Shown: positions 48,311 through 57,749, counted from the stretch's first letter. The stretch: 64,000 bases of DNA from Burkholderia latens (GCF_902499045.1 NZ_CABVPL010000018.1:48249-112248), one strand, 5' to 3'. The notes: a model not told the origin generated them from the letters alone. Made by a program: numbers and translations.

Positions 48311-48931
48311 GTGCATGCCGGTGAGCGTTTCAACAGTATTTCCCATCTCGTCGGCGCGGTGTTGTCGGTGGCAGGGCTGGTCGCGCTGGTGACGATGGGC
48401 GCGCTCGACCGCGATCCTTACAAGATCGTGAGCTTCAGCGTGTACGGCGCGATGCTGATCCTGCTCTACGCGGTCTCGACGGCTTATCACAGCGTGCGCA
48501 ATCCGCGGCTGAAGGCGATCCTGCAGAAGTGCGACCATTCGGCGATCTATCTGCTGATCGCGGGCAGCTACACGCCGTTTTCGCTCGTGACGCTGCGCGG
48601 CCCGTGGGGCTGGTCGCTGTTCGGCGTGAGCTGGGGGCTCGCCGCATTCGGGATCGCGCAGGAACTCACGCTCGGCCGGCGCACGCGAATCGTATCGATG
48701 GTGCTGTACGTGCTGATGGGATGGCTCGCGCTCGTCGCGATTCGTCCGCTGATCCATGCGCTGCCGCCGGTGGGCGCCGTGTGGCTCGTCGCCGGCGGTG
48801 TCATCTACAGCGCGGGAATCTACTTCTTCATCAACGACGAGCGTATCCGCCACGGACACGGTATCTGGCATCTGTTCGTGCTGGCCGGCAGCCTGTGCCA
48901 GTTCGTCAGTGTCGCGATGTATGTCGCGTGA
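48311..48931 (+). CDS. trhA: Hemolysin III/TrhA family membrane protein
   Basis: A 206-residue seven-helix inner-membrane protein of the PAQR-like hemolysin III family. It has GERFNSISHLVGAVLSVAG at the N-terminus and AYHSVRNPRLKAILQKCDHSAIYLLIAGSY in the middle (quoted in part), with the conserved Ser/His/Asp set. Bacterial members affect membrane energetics and fatty-acid balance; haemolysis is doubtful. The start is GTG 48311 with AGGAGA 8 bases upstream. Confidence 0.88.
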   Translation: MHAGERFNSISHLVGAVLSVAGLVALVTMGALDRDPYKIVSFSVYGAMLILLYAVSTAYHSVRNPRLKAILQKCDHSAIYLLIAGSYTPFSLVTLRGPWGWSLFGVSWGLAAFGIAQELTLGRRTRIVSMVLYVLMGWLALVAIRPLIHALPPVGAVWLVAGGVIYSAGIYFFINDERIRHGHGIWHLFVLAGSLCQFVSVAMYVA

Positions 48932-49021
48932 GCGGCGCGGCGGCGCGGCGAGCGCGTGGCCGCATGCGGCGGCCGTGCGAGCCGGAACGGGCGCGCCGCG
49001 TGTGCTTCGCGGTCGTTTGCA

Positions 49022-49453
49022 TCAGCGGCGGCCGGCCGCCGGCATGACGTTGCGCAGCGCGTTGAACCCGACCCACCCCCAGTAGACGCGATGATGCGCG
49101 ATCAGTCCGTCGCGCAGATCCATCACCTCGACGAGATCGATTTGATCGCCTTCCGGCGTTTCGCGCGGATATTCCCAGGTCAGTTGCCGGCCGTTCGAAA
49201 AGAACAGTCCGGTTCGGTGCCAGCGCCCGAGCTTGTTTGCCGGATTGCGCAGCCCGGCCGCGAAGAATTCGGCGATTGCCGCCGTGCCGTGCAGCACGCC
49301 CGAGCCGTGATCGGGCAGCGTGACGACGATGAGCGGCGTCTCGAGGATCGCGTCGTCCGCGTAGAGCGACATCAGCGCGTCGAGATCGCGCGCGACGACG
49401 GCGGTGTGCCAGTCGTGATGGATGCGTTGCGCATCGGTGTCGGCGTGTGTCAT
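49022..49453 (-). CDS. SnoaL-like/nuclear transport factor 2 fold protein
   Basis: A 143-residue single-domain protein of the NTF2-like (SnoaL, ketosteroid isomerase) fold: WHTAVVARDLDALMSLYADDA at the start, FFAAGLRNP in the middle and DLVEVMDLRDGLIAHHRVYWG at the end. Members are small isomerases, cyclases or binding domains; which applies cannot be said. ATG 49453 gives a conventional start. Confidence 0.78.
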   Translation of the reverse strand: MTHADTDAQRIHHDWHTAVVARDLDALMSLYADDAILETPLIVVTLPDHGSGVLHGTAAIAEFFAAGLRNPANKLGRWHRTGLFFSNGRQLTWEYPRETPEGDQIDLVEVMDLRDGLIAHHRVYWGWVGFNALRNVMPAAGRR

Positions 49454-49619
49454 GGCGGGTTCCGGGAAGCGTGAATGACGGAACGACTGTATCGGCGCCA
49501 TGCCGCCGGACGTTTCATCCCGGGCCGAAACGTGGATGTCGCGCGCGCGGCGGGAACGTGATGGCGTCAGCCGCCAACCGCCAGCCTCTGCGCTCAGCCT
49601 CAGCCCCAGCGCTCAGCGC

Positions 49620-49973
49620 TCAGCCGCCCAGCGCGCCGAGATTCAGCTCATACGACTTGCCGATCCACACTGCGCTGTCGCGATGATCGCGCAACTCGTC
49701 GTGCGTATTCGGATGCAGAAAAATGTCGAGCGCGCCGTGATTCAGCACGAGCCACGGCACGATCGTGTCGAACTGCGCGGCGCCGAATGCGATCTGATAC
49801 GACCACGCCGGATGCGGGCCGACCAGCCGCTCGTGAAAGCGCCCAAGCTCGATGACCGTGCCGAAGCGTGCTTCGACGACGAGACGAAACGCCCAGGCCG
49901 CGTCGCGGCTGGCGGCGTCGAAGTAGACGTGTGCGTGCCAACTGTCGATGGCGGAAGTGTCGATGGAGGACAT
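49620..49973 (-). CDS. DOPA 4,5-dioxygenase family protein
   Basis: A 117-residue protein of the small aromatic ring-opening dioxygenase family. HAHVYFD near the N-terminus, GPHPAWSYQIAF in the centre and VLNHGALDIFLHPNT near the end carry the conserved His residues that would bind iron. ATG 49973 (MSSIDTSAIDSWHAH) is preferred over 50045, whose added residues come from repetitive DNA. The substrate is unknown. Confidence 0.8.
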   Translation of the reverse strand: MSSIDTSAIDSWHAHVYFDAASRDAAWAFRLVVEARFGTVIELGRFHERLVGPHPAWSYQIAFGAAQFDTIVPWLVLNHGALDIFLHPNTHDELRDHRDSAVWIGKSYELNLGALGG

Positions 49974-50478
49974 GGCGGAGCTCGAGAACAGGGAAGCGAA
50001 CGCGTGCGAGCCGCGAGATGCGGCGCGATGCGGCGCGATGCGCAATTATCGCGCGGACTGGTTCGACGCGTCTTGCCGCCCACCGGTCAACCGGTGCCGA
50101 AGATTATCGTACGTCAGAGAAACGCGTTCGACCGATGAGACTTTTCCGGCGGACGTGGAGGCTTGCCGCATCCCGCCGGAAAGCCGCGCCAGCCGGAGCT
50201 TCGGCGGAAATTGCGGCAGCAATACGTCATTTCAAAAACTGCAAAGGCAATTCGCGGGTCGCGTCGAATCGTCTGCCAAAACGCCATCAGGTAATTGAAT
50301 GAAATAGAGAAATTCCGGTCGCGCAGCATTGGCGAGCGGCGCGGATCGGACCGCCGGCGTCAGTGCCGAAAATGTCAATTGCGGATTCGGCTATTCAAGC
50401 GCACTCCCATGCGACATACGATGGTTACACCGCATCGGCACGGACGATCGATGCGGACACAACCATATGGAGCCCAAT
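49974..50478. other. Divergent intergenic region with a 10-bp repeat
   Basis: 505 bases. A GATGCGGCGC unit is tandemly repeated 2.7 times at 50017-50043 just upstream of the dioxygenase gene. 50200-50330 is AT-richer and likely promoter DNA for the secreted protein at 50479. No gene is recognised. Confidence 0.4.
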
Positions 50479-50856
50479 ATGCGATCCCTCGTTTCCGTTG
50501 CCGCGCTCTCCGTCACGCTCGCCGCGCTGCCTGCCGCGAGCTTCGCGCAGTCCGTCGATACCGGGCGGCAGTCGGACGTCGCGCCGCTGAGCTGGTCGGC
50601 GGCGCGTGCCGAAACCGGCGTGGAGCTGATGCAGATGACGCGCGCGGGCTTTCGCGCGACGACGGCCGGCGACCAGAACTATCCGCTCGCGATGCAGCGG
50701 GCGCTCGAACGCGTGAGGAACCCGGTGCCGGACCGGTCGCGCGAAGAGAAGGCCGCGATGGAAGCGCGCGCGGCCGGCGCCGCGCAAAGCGGACATCCAG
50801 TGAAGGCGTTGTTCGTGAAGACCGCGTACTACCTGAAGGGCGAAAACACGTTCTGA
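50479..50856 (+). CDS. Small exported protein of unknown function
   Basis: A 125-residue protein with a clear signal peptide (MRSLVSVAALSVTLAALPAA, cleavage near SFA/Q). The mature part has AETGVELMQMTRAGFRATTAGDQ and a C-terminal TAYYLKGENTF. It resembles the many small Burkholderia secreted proteins without known role. GGAG lies 6 bases before ATG 50479. Confidence 0.7.
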   Translation: MRSLVSVAALSVTLAALPAASFAQSVDTGRQSDVAPLSWSAARAETGVELMQMTRAGFRATTAGDQNYPLAMQRALERVRNPVPDRSREEKAAMEARAAGAAQSGHPVKALFVKTAYYLKGENTF

Positions 50857-50870
50857 TGCGGGAGGCGAGC

Positions 50871-51086
50871 ATGGAATGTTCCAACCGATTTCCCCGCGTG
50901 CTGCGCGTGTCGCCGGCACTCCGGCGGCTGCCCGGCGCGTATGCGGCGCGGCGGCTGGGCGACGTGCACGACGTCCGGCAGCGCCCGGACGGCAGCCGCG
51001 ACGCGCGCCGTACCGCCCGCGCATGCCGCATCGCATGGCCGGCGTTCGATGCGGCCGATGGGGCCGCGAGCGAGAGCGGGTCATGA
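50871..51086 (+). CDS. Small basic hypothetical protein, coupled to next gene
   Basis: A 71-residue Arg/Ala-rich protein starting MECSNRFPRVLRVSPALRRL. GGGAGG lies 5 bases before ATG 50871 and its TGA overlaps ATG 51083 as ATGA, the arrangement of translationally coupled pairs. I do not recognise a family. The Arg-rich composition is partly a by-product of GC-rich DNA, so reality rests on the ribosome site and overlap. Confidence 0.5.
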   Translation: MECSNRFPRVLRVSPALRRLPGAYAARRLGDVHDVRQRPDGSRDARRTARACRIAWPAFDAADGAASESGS

Positions 51087-51562
51087 AGGCTGCCCGAAAA
51101 GGCCGTCGCCATCCACCGCTGACGCGCGAGTGGCTGCTGCCGTTGCCGCCCGCGCACGTGCGCGACATCTCGCTGAAATGCCACATGGCCCTCGTTGCGC
51201 TGCGCGGCGAGCACGGTAGCGAAGCGCTGCTGATGCGGCTGCGCACGAGCGTCTACCTGGTGTTCCTCGCGCTCGACGATGCAGTGTCGCCGGACGCGAG
51301 CATCGATCTGTGCGTCGATGCGGAGCGCGCGCTGGACGCGAGTGTCGAGCGCGCGGCGGAAAGCGGCGTATGGACGCTGCACGACGACGAGTGCGCGGTG
51401 CTCGAACGGATACTCGCGGCAAACGACGCGTGCGTCGCGACGCTCACGCGGCATCGGCTCGCGGAGCTGTGGCGCCACGTCTGCACGTTCGCGTCGGCTG
51501 AACAGCCGGCGTTGGTCGCGCAAGCCGCGGCGAAGATGCGGGCGCCGGCCGCGCTGCATTGA
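51083..51562 (+). CDS. Hypothetical protein, helical, coupled to preceding gene
   Basis: A 159-residue, probably all-helical protein: LPLPPAHVRDISLKCHMALVAL, then SVYLVFLALDDAV and LAELWRHVCTFASAEQPALV. I do not recognise a named family. ATG 51083 overlaps the upstream stop. No membrane or signal segment is seen. It ends 180 bases before the next gene. Confidence 0.65.
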   Translation: MKAARKGRRHPPLTREWLLPLPPAHVRDISLKCHMALVALRGEHGSEALLMRLRTSVYLVFLALDDAVSPDASIDLCVDAERALDASVERAAESGVWTLHDDECAVLERILAANDACVATLTRHRLAELWRHVCTFASAEQPALVAQAAAKMRAPAALH

Positions 51563-51742
51563 GCGGCAGCGGTACGACCCGCCCGCGGCCCATGTTTCAT
51601 ACGTGTCCAATTTCGCAACGCAGACACTCGCCGTCTAATGTCATCCGGAAACCGAGCGGTTTCGGCCGGTGACGTTCCATCGTCGCGTTTGCGGCGGTGT
51701 CGCGTGTCGGCGCGAACGCATTCGATTCGGTCAGGAGGAGCG

Positions 51743-52003
51743 ATGGCGCTATACAGGATCGGCGGCTACTTCACGTGCGGAAGCGGCCGCGCATTCAGCG
51801 AGAACCTGCCGCCCGGCAGAGAGGTGACGGTCGCGGGCATCTACCGCTGCACCGTATGCGGCAACGAAATCGGCATTGCGAAGGGGCAGCGGCTGCCGTC
51901 CGACGAAGCGCATCACCACGACGTCGATCCGCCGTCGGATCCGTTGCTCGATCCCGGCCCGGCCGCATGGCAACTGATCGCGGCGGCGGAGTCGAGGCAC
52001 TGA
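51743..52003 (+). CDS. Small zinc-ribbon-like hypothetical protein
   Basis: An 86-residue protein, MALYRIGGYFTCGSGRAF..., with a CxxC pair in YRCTVCGNEIG and a Cys in YFTCGSG; His residues near DEAHHHDVD could complete a zinc site. A strong AGGAGG ribosome site precedes ATG 51743. Likely a small metal-binding protein; function unknown. Confidence 0.7.
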   Translation: MALYRIGGYFTCGSGRAFSENLPPGREVTVAGIYRCTVCGNEIGIAKGQRLPSDEAHHHDVDPPSDPLLDPGPAAWQLIAAAESRH

Positions 52004-52059
52004 GCGTACGCATTCCGTGCGCGAGCGCGCCGCATCGCTCGTCGACGCCGGACAAAACG

Positions 52060-52096
52060 AAAGCGCCACGGAGCCAATGAACTCCGTGGCGCTTTT
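52060..52096. terminator. Bidirectional terminator
   Basis: A perfect 14-bp stem (52060-52073 / 52082-52095) with an 8-base loop. TTTT follows on the plus strand, and on the minus strand the stem is followed by CGTTTTG. It separates the convergent small gene at 51743 and hpnH. Confidence 0.85.
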
Positions 52097-52145
52097 CAGC
52101 TGCCTGCGTGCGCGAGGCGGGAACCCCCCGCGCGGCGAAACCCGC

Positions 52146-53306
52146 TCAGGCCGCCGCTGCCGGCTTCGCCGGCTTCTGCAGCTTGCCCTTGCCGGCGCGC
52201 TGGATTTCCTCGAGCTTGATCTCGACGTGGCGCGAGAACACGTACTCGGCCGGGCGCTGGTTAGCGATCGAGATGTCCGGTGCGAACGGGCCGTCGGTCT
52301 TGATGCCCTTCTTGCTGACGCGCAGCGCCTTCAGCGGATGCGCGATCGTGTCCATCACGGCGGTGGCTTCGAAGCCGCAGTGGACCATGCAGTCCGCGCA
52401 CTTCTCGTAGTTGCCGACGCCGTAGTTGTCCCAGTTCGTGTCTTCCATCAGTTCCTTGAAGGTCTTCACGTAACCTTCGCCGACCAGATAGCACGGCTTC
52501 TGCCACCCGAACACGGTACGCGCGGGGTTGCCCCACGGCGTGCACTTGTACGTCTGGTTGCCGGCCAGGAAGTCGAGGAACAGCGACGACTGGCTGAACG
52601 ACCAGCGCTTGCCGCCTTCGCCGCGCTTCAGGATCTCGCGGAACAGGTTCTTCGTCTTGTCGCGGTTCAGGAAGTGCTGCTGATCCGGCGCGCGCTCGTA
52701 TGCATAGCCCGGCGACACGGTGATGCCGTCGACGCCGATCGGCTTCAGCGTATCGAAGAACTTCGCGACGCGCTCGGGGATCGCATCGTTGAACAGCGTG
52801 CAGTTGATGTTCACGCGGAAGCCGCGGCGCTTCGCTTCCTTGATCGCCGCGACGGCCTTGTCGTACACGCCTTCCTGCGACACCGAATGGTCGTGCATTT
52901 CCTTGTCGCCGTCGAGGTGGACCGACCACACGAAGTACGGATTCGGCTCGTAGTCGTCCATCTTCTTTTCCATCAGGAGCGCGTTCGTGCACAGGTACAC
53001 GAATTTCTTGCGCTTCATGATGCCCTTGACGATCTCCGGCATCTCCTTGTGGAGCAGCGGCTCGCCGCCGGCGATCGACACGATCGGCGCGCCGCATTCG
53101 TCGACGGCTTCCAGGCATTCCTGGACGGACAGGCGCTGGTTCAGGATCGGGTCCGGATAGTCGATCTTGCCGCAGCCGTTACACGCGAGGTTGCAGCGGA
53201 ACAGCGGCTCGAGCATCAGCGCGAGCGGGTAGCGTTTGTTGCCGGACAGGTGTTGGCGCATGATGTATGCGCCGACGCGGACTTGCTGGAGCAGCGGAAT
53301 AGACAA
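52146..53306 (-). CDS. hpnH: Adenosyl hopene transferase, radical SAM
   Basis: A 386-residue radical SAM enzyme that joins the 5'-deoxyadenosyl group to hopene, the first step to extended hopanoids. The iron-sulfur motif is C38-x3-C42-x2-C45 (RCNLACNGCGK), and AGGEPLL is the SAM-binding GGE motif. C-terminal cysteines in YEKCADCMVHCG probably shape an extra site. It starts 12 bases after ispH stops, so the isoprenoid and hopanoid steps are co-transcribed. The C-terminus is a short Lys/Ala-rich tail. Confidence 0.95.
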   Translation of the reverse strand: MSIPLLQQVRVGAYIMRQHLSGNKRYPLALMLEPLFRCNLACNGCGKIDYPDPILNQRLSVQECLEAVDECGAPIVSIAGGEPLLHKEMPEIVKGIMKRKKFVYLCTNALLMEKKMDDYEPNPYFVWSVHLDGDKEMHDHSVSQEGVYDKAVAAIKEAKRRGFRVNINCTLFNDAIPERVAKFFDTLKPIGVDGITVSPGYAYERAPDQQHFLNRDKTKNLFREILKRGEGGKRWSFSQSSLFLDFLAGNQTYKCTPWGNPARTVFGWQKPCYLVGEGYVKTFKELMEDTNWDNYGVGNYEKCADCMVHCGFEATAVMDTIAHPLKALRVSKKGIKTDGPFAPDISIANQRPAEYVFSRHVEIKLEEIQRAGKGKLQKPAKPAAAA

Positions 53307-53318
53307 GAGATGTCCTCC

Positions 53319-54260
53319 TTAAACTTCGCGGGCGACAGCTTGCGTAAGCTTCGCCGGCAACTTGAATTCGACTTTTTCTTCACGGCCCGCCATCGTCGTG
53401 ACCTCGACGGGCCCCAGCGCGCGCAGCGCGCCGATCACATCCTCAACCATTTCCTCGGGTGCCGACGCGCCGGCGGTCAGGCCGACCGTCTGCACGCCCG
53501 CGAACCATTCGGCCTTCACTTCCGAGCCGTCGGCGACCAGATAGCTCGGCACGCCGCTTTCGGTGCCGATCTCGCGCAGGCGGTTCGAGTTCGAGCTGTT
53601 CGTCGCACCGACGACCAGCAGCACGTCGACCTGGCCGCTCAACTCGCGCACGGCGGCCTGGCGGTTCTGCGTCGCGTAGCAGATGTCGCGCGTGTCCGGG
53701 CCGACGATGTCGGTGAACCGGCGCTGCAGCGCTTCGATGATGCCGCGCGTGTCGTCGACCGACAGCGTCGTTTGCGTCACGTACGCAACCGGTGTATCGA
53801 CCGGCAGCGTCAGCGTATCGACTTCGGCCTCGCTCTGCACGAGGATCACCTCGGCCGGGATCTGGCCGATCGTGCCCTCGACTTCCGGATGGCCGGCATG
53901 GCCGATCAGGATCAGCCGGCGGCCCGCCGCGACGTACTGGCGGCCCTGCACGTGCACTTTCGTGACGAGCGGGCAGGTGGCGTCCAGCACGTCGAGCCCG
54001 CGCGTTTGAGCGTCGCGTTCGACCGTCTGGGCGACACCGTGCGCGCTGAAGATCGCGACAGCGCCGTGCGGCACCTCGTCGAGTTCCTCAACGAATCGTG
54101 CCCCTTTATTACGCAGATTTTCGACGACATGCCGGTTATGCACGATCTCGTGACGCACATAGACCGGCGCGCCGTGCTGTTGCAGCGCGCGATCGACGAT
54201 CTCGATCGCACGGACAACCCCCGCACAAAAGCCGCGGGGCTGGGCAAGGATGACTCGCAT
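53319..54260 (-). CDS. ispH: 4-Hydroxy-3-methylbut-2-enyl diphosphate reductase
   Basis: A 313-residue iron-sulfur enzyme making IPP and DMAPP, the last step of the MEP pathway. Conserved cysteines are in PRGFCAGV (Cys 12), [11 protein letters not shown] and [11 protein letters not shown]. Also seen are the substrate His in [10 protein letters not shown] and the signature [14 protein letters not shown] 54260 ([12 protein letters not shown]) is the standard start; the longer frame to 54308 is unconserved. Its coupling to hpnH suggests a copy devoted to hopanoid supply. Confidence 0.95.
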   Translation of the reverse strand: MRVILAQPRGFCAGVVRAIEIVDRALQQHGAPVYVRHEIVHNRHVVENLRNKGARFVEELDEVPHGAVAIFSAHGVAQTVERDAQTRGLDVLDATCPLVTKVHVQGRQYVAAGRRLILIGHAGHPEVEGTIGQIPAEVILVQSEAEVDTLTLPVDTPVAYVTQTTLSVDDTRGIIEALQRRFTDIVGPDTRDICYATQNRQAAVRELSGQVDVLLVVGATNSSNSNRLREIGTESGVPSYLVADGSEVKAEWFAGVQTVGLTAGASAPEEMVEDVIGALRALGPVEVTTMAGREEKVEFKLPAKLTQAVAREV

Positions 54261-54688
54261 AAGTGAGCGAACTCCGACGACAGACGCCGAGGTTCGAGGA
54301 GCTGGCACAGCTCGCTCGCCCCGGCTTGATGTTATGAAGGCAGGAACGAACCGGCCAGGCCAGGCCCCGGAACCCCGAATTAATCGCGCATTTTAACCCT
54401 ATCGCGCCGTCCTTGCTCTGGTGCTGTTTCGGCGTGTTGCATTCGGCGCAGACACGCGTCGGCGCTCGCGTGCGCGGAACCCGGTAAACTGCGCGGTTTC
54501 GCGGGCAGCCCGTCCGGCCGCCCGGCATCGCGCTCATTTCAAGGCCATTCGATGACCGTCGATTCTTACGCGTATTGCCCTGCCGCGCATGCGGTTCTGG
54601 GTGTTTTAAATCCGACCCTTATTGAAACCGCACCCGGCGGCGCCCGATCCGGCGTCGCGCGTCCCGGTATCCGGCAGGAGGCCTGCCG
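54261..54688. other. Divergent region between ispH and hpnB
   Basis: 428 bases. A 45-codon frame at 54552-54690 (MTVDSYAYCPAAHA...) overlaps the hpnB start as TGATG and might be a leader peptide, but has no ribosome site or recognised family. Otherwise nothing is seen. Confidence 0.35.
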
Positions 54689-55876
54689 ATGATGCTTGCC
54701 CTTACCTTCCTGGTGTCCGGCCTGTCGTTGCTGATCTGGATCGTGTTGCTCGTCGCGCGCGGCGGCTTCTGGCGCGCGCGGCCGGCGGGCACGTTGCCGC
54801 CGCAGGCGCGCGGTGCCGCCGCCGAGGCCGGCTGGCCGGCGGTCGTTGCCGTCGTGCCGGCGCGCAACGAGGTCGACGTGATCGGCGACGCGGCAAAGTC
54901 GCTGCTCGAGCAGGACTATCCGGGCGAGTTTCACCTGATCATCGTCGACGACCACAGCGACGACGGCACCGCCGACGCCGCCCGCGCGGCCGCGCTTGCG
55001 ATCAACCGCGCCGACCGCCTGACGGTGCTGTCGGCGAAGCCGCTGCCGGCCGGGTGGTCGGGGAAGGTATGGGCGCAGTCGCAGGGCATCGCGGCGGTGC
55101 GCACGCTCGGGCTGCCGGCCGACTACCTGCTGCTGACGGATGCCGACATCGGCCACCCGCCCGACGCGGTGACTCAGCTCGTCACGCGCGCGCAGGCCGA
55201 ACAGCGCGATCTCGTGTCGCTGATGGTGCGGCTGCGCTGCGATTCGTTCTGGGAAAAGGCGCTGATCCCGGCGTTCGTGTTCTTCTTCGCGAAGCTTTAC
55301 CCGTTCTCGTGGATCAACAATCCGCGCAACCGGACGGCCGGCGCCGCAGGCGGCTGCATGCTGGTCAAGCGCAGCGCGCTCGACGAGGCGGGCGGCATCG
55401 AGTCGATTCGCGGCGCGCTGATCGACGACTGCAGCCTCGCCGCGCAGATCAAGCATCGCGGCAGCGGCCGGCATCCGATCCGGCTCGACCTGGCCGAGCG
55501 CAGCGTGTCGCTGCGTCCGTACGACAGCTGGCGCGACATCTGGAACATGATCGCGCGCACCGCGTTCACGCAGTTGCACTATTCGCCGCTGCTGCTCGCC
55601 GGCACGCTGCTCGGAATGACGATCATCTATCTCGTGCCGCCGGTGGCCGCGCTCGCGTACGGCGCGCGCGCATGGCCGGCGTGGCTCGCGTGGGCGTCGA
55701 TGTGCACGGCGTATGCGCCGATGCTGCGCTATTACCGCCGCTCGCCGCTGTGGGCACCCGCGCTGCCGCTCGTCGCGCTGTTCTACGTCGGCGCGACGTT
55801 CGCGTCCGCGTGGCGCTACTGGCGCGGCAAGGGCGGTCAGTGGAAGGCGCGCGTGCAGGCGCCGGTGGAGCGCTGA
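54689..55876 (+). CDS. hpnB: Hopene-associated glycosyltransferase HpnB
   Basis: A 395-residue family 2 glycosyltransferase with membrane segments at the N-terminus (LTFLVSGLSLLIWIVLLV) and near the C-terminus. The GT2 core shows VPARNEVDVIGDAAKSLLEQD, IIVDDHSDDGT and the DxD-type TDADIGH. HpnB proteins are tied to hopanoid clusters; the exact sugar transfer is not settled. GGCAGGAGG precedes ATG 54689. Divergent from ispH-hpnH. Confidence 0.9.
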   Translation: MMLALTFLVSGLSLLIWIVLLVARGGFWRARPAGTLPPQARGAAAEAGWPAVVAVVPARNEVDVIGDAAKSLLEQDYPGEFHLIIVDDHSDDGTADAARAAALAINRADRLTVLSAKPLPAGWSGKVWAQSQGIAAVRTLGLPADYLLLTDADIGHPPDAVTQLVTRAQAEQRDLVSLMVRLRCDSFWEKALIPAFVFFFAKLYPFSWINNPRNRTAGAAGGCMLVKRSALDEAGGIESIRGALIDDCSLAAQIKHRGSGRHPIRLDLAERSVSLRPYDSWRDIWNMIARTAFTQLHYSPLLLAGTLLGMTIIYLVPPVAALAYGARAWPAWLAWASMCTAYAPMLRYYRRSPLWAPALPLVALFYVGATFASAWRYWRGKGGQWKARVQAPVER

Positions 55877-55915
55877 GCGTGTCCCGGCAGGTTGCCTTCC
55901 GGTAACCGGAAAGTG

Positions 55916-55956
55916 AACAGCCCGATTGGTGCGAACCGGTCGGGCTGTTTCGTTTT
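55916..55956 (+). terminator. Terminator of hpnB; left boundary of T6SS island 2
   Basis: A 19-bp stem with two G-T pairs (55916-55934 paired with 55939-55949 and the inner bases) runs AACAGCCCGATTGGT, GCGA, ACCGGTCGGGCTGTT, then TCGTTTTCG. Bases 55926-55950 recur imperfectly at 62788-62812 on the other side of the island. Confidence 0.75.
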
Positions 55957-55959
55957 CGG

Positions 55960-56091
55960 CAAGGTGGCGGATTGCATCATGCCGTCGCTCAGACGGAGTG
56001 CGGGGATCGAGATGACTGTCGTTGCAAGTTGTGTCTTGCCGTCGGGGTAGAACGAGAGTTCAAATAGCGCCCCTTGATTCACGGACACCAT
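55960..56091 (-). other. Possible protein remnant at the island edge
   Basis: A minus-strand frame from ATG 56091 reads QGALFELSFYPDGKTQL and IPALRLSDG, which looks protein-like, before running through the hpnB terminator and stopping inside hpnB at 55837. It has no ribosome site and no recognised family. It may be the cut end of an island gene. The rest of 55877-56179 is empty. Confidence 0.25.
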
Positions 56092-56179
56092 GCGAGCCTC
56101 ATGCAGCCATCAACAGACGGAGCTGTGCAGCGGTCATACGGCGTTTCTGTCGCATCACGTCGAATACGAATGAGAGAGA

Positions 56180-56443
56180 TCAGGTGACGCCGAATCCCGA
56201 CATGCTAGATCGCAGCGTTGCTCCGCATGTCGTTTTATGCCCATCGAACGCTACCGGACGACCTTCAACAACGAAATTCGGGTCACCTTCGGCGATCACA
56301 CATACCTGATGTCCCTCGATCGGGCAGATACAAGGGTCGCCCTTACGTGCGACCGCCTTTCCGTCTACGTCGAAATTTGACGCCCCGCCCAGCACTTGTC
56401 CGCCATGGTCTGTTGCATCACCTACTCGAATAACGTTGCGCAT
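56180..56443 (-). CDS. PAAR-domain protein of T6SS island 2
   Basis: An 87-residue PAAR protein: MRNVIRVGDATDHGGQVL, GDPCICPIEGH, and HKTTCGATL. It forms the sharp tip on VgrG. Here it is the last gene of the unit (vgrG-lipase-immunity-PAAR), the reverse of island 1. ATG 56443 lies 16 bases after the immunity stop. It is intact although the upstream vgrG and lipase are broken. Confidence 0.85.
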   Translation of the reverse strand: MRNVIRVGDATDHGGQVLGGASNFDVDGKAVARKGDPCICPIEGHQVCVIAEGDPNFVVEGRPVAFDGHKTTCGATLRSSMSGFGVT

Positions 56444-56459
56444 CGGTCGTCGTTCTCCG

Positions 56460-57749
56460 TCACCCTTGCGGAGGGAGGGTACCCGTACCCATCGCGTCAG
56501 GCGGCGCAGCGTCGTCAATAGCCACAAGCGTCCACGTTGTCGGTACGCTGTGCTTGGACTCCCGACCCAACATGCGATCTAGAATGCCAGGCTGATTCAA
56601 TATTTCGATTGATGGCATGACCGTCCCGAGTTCGAAGTATTGACGGCGACTGCCGACGACAGAAAGCCCATTCGCTTCGGGACATGTCCACCAGCCGCTC
56701 TGCGGACAAACTGCTCCCGTCCGAACGATGGTATTCAATGGAACTGGCGGCGTTCCCGCTTCGCCTACCTGATCATCGCCAGATGTTGGGCGTAGTCGCA
56801 CCGAATTCACAATTGATTCGAATAGCTTGATTGCCTGTTCCTCGGTCAAGCCGGGTCGTTGGTCGGCGCGAGTCGTCAATTCGACTGAAAGCGTCGGCTT
56901 CAGTGGCGCCAAGTGTTCACCCTGCGCCTCCCAGTGGAACTGATAAGCGCGGAAGCCCGCATCCGTGGGTAGCGACCACAAGCCCTCCTCCCCCTTACGC
57001 CCGTTCACGTCATGTTCGCCACGTTGCAACGTGCGAATGCCAGACACCAGCGATTTCAGCGCCCCCGGTGCTACGCCGCTATCCACCCGCTGTAGCAAGG
57101 TCTTTTCGTCCGGCTTTGCCGTCATTGTCGCAACGTGTATCAGCAAACCAGGTGAATTCGACAACTCGAATGTAGCTGACGCAATCTCATGCTGCGGCGA
57201 TTGACCGTCATCGGCAAAGAAGCCGTCTCGAATGCAGAATCCCGATGGCTTGGGAATCTCGTCGGGCTGCCGACCGCGAAGGCTGGGTAAAAGCTTGGTC
57301 TGCAGTTTGGCAATAACATCCGCATAATTTTTTGAATCGATAGCTTCAATATCCATGAAAAACGTTCGGCCGCCGATCCATTTATATGCCTCGAACCCTT
57401 CGATTTTTGTGCCATACAAAACCGTCGATTTGAGGAGAATTTTGCTTGCGTCGCCGACGTCGATGGCGCGATCGAACTTCAGGTCGCTCTTGTCTTTTGC
57501 TTTCTTTAGTCCAGATTCCCTGCTAAGCATTCTCTTTTGGAATGCTTCGAGGCTTGGATATCGTGTGTTTGTTTGAACTGGGCCAAACATATATTCGCCC
57601 ATCTGTGCGGATAGCGTCATATTTGCCGGAACATCGACAAGATATCGCCCCACACAGTATGTTTTCGATTCGTTCATGTTCGATTCGCCAGCCATGCAAG
57701 TCACGGAAAAAAATACAAATATCGATGCTATTAGTCGCTGCACCTTCAT
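56460..57749 (-). CDS. Tli4-like T6SS immunity protein
   Basis: A 429-residue exported protein resembling the Tli4 family, which neutralises Tle4 lipases in the periplasm. The signal segment runs MKVQRLIASIFVFFSVTCMA; the mature start is YCVGRYLVDVPANMTL, typical of the family. The C-terminal module TGAVCPQSGWWTCPEANG... resembles the C-terminal module of the island 1 immunity proteins. AAGGAGG precedes ATG 57749, and this ATG overlaps the lipase stop as ATGA. The gene is intact. Confidence 0.8.
   Translation of the reverse strand: MKVQRLIASIFVFFSVTCMAGESNMNESKTYCVGRYLVDVPANMTLSAQMGEYMFGPVQTNTRYPSLEAFQKRMLSRESGLKKAKDKSDLKFDRAIDVGDASKILLKSTVLYGTKIEGFEAYKWIGGRTFFMDIEAIDSKNYADVIAKLQTKLLPSLRGRQPDEIPKPSGFCIRDGFFADDGQSPQHEIASATFELSNSPGLLIHVATMTAKPDEKTLLQRVDSGVAPGALKSLVSGIRTLQRGEHDVNGRKGEEGLWSLPTDAGFRAYQFHWEAQGEHLAPLKPTLSVELTTRADQRPGLTEEQAIKLFESIVNSVRLRPTSGDDQVGEAGTPPVPLNTIVRTGAVCPQSGWWTCPEANGLSVVGSRRQYFELGTVMPSIEILNQPGILDRMLGRESKHSVPTTWTLVAIDDAAPPDAMGTGTLPPQG

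Noticed and set aside
54552-54690. A 45-codon frame overlapping the hpnB start
   Set aside because: No ribosome site, no recognised family; the TGATG overlap can arise by chance. Kept only as a note in the intergenic entry.
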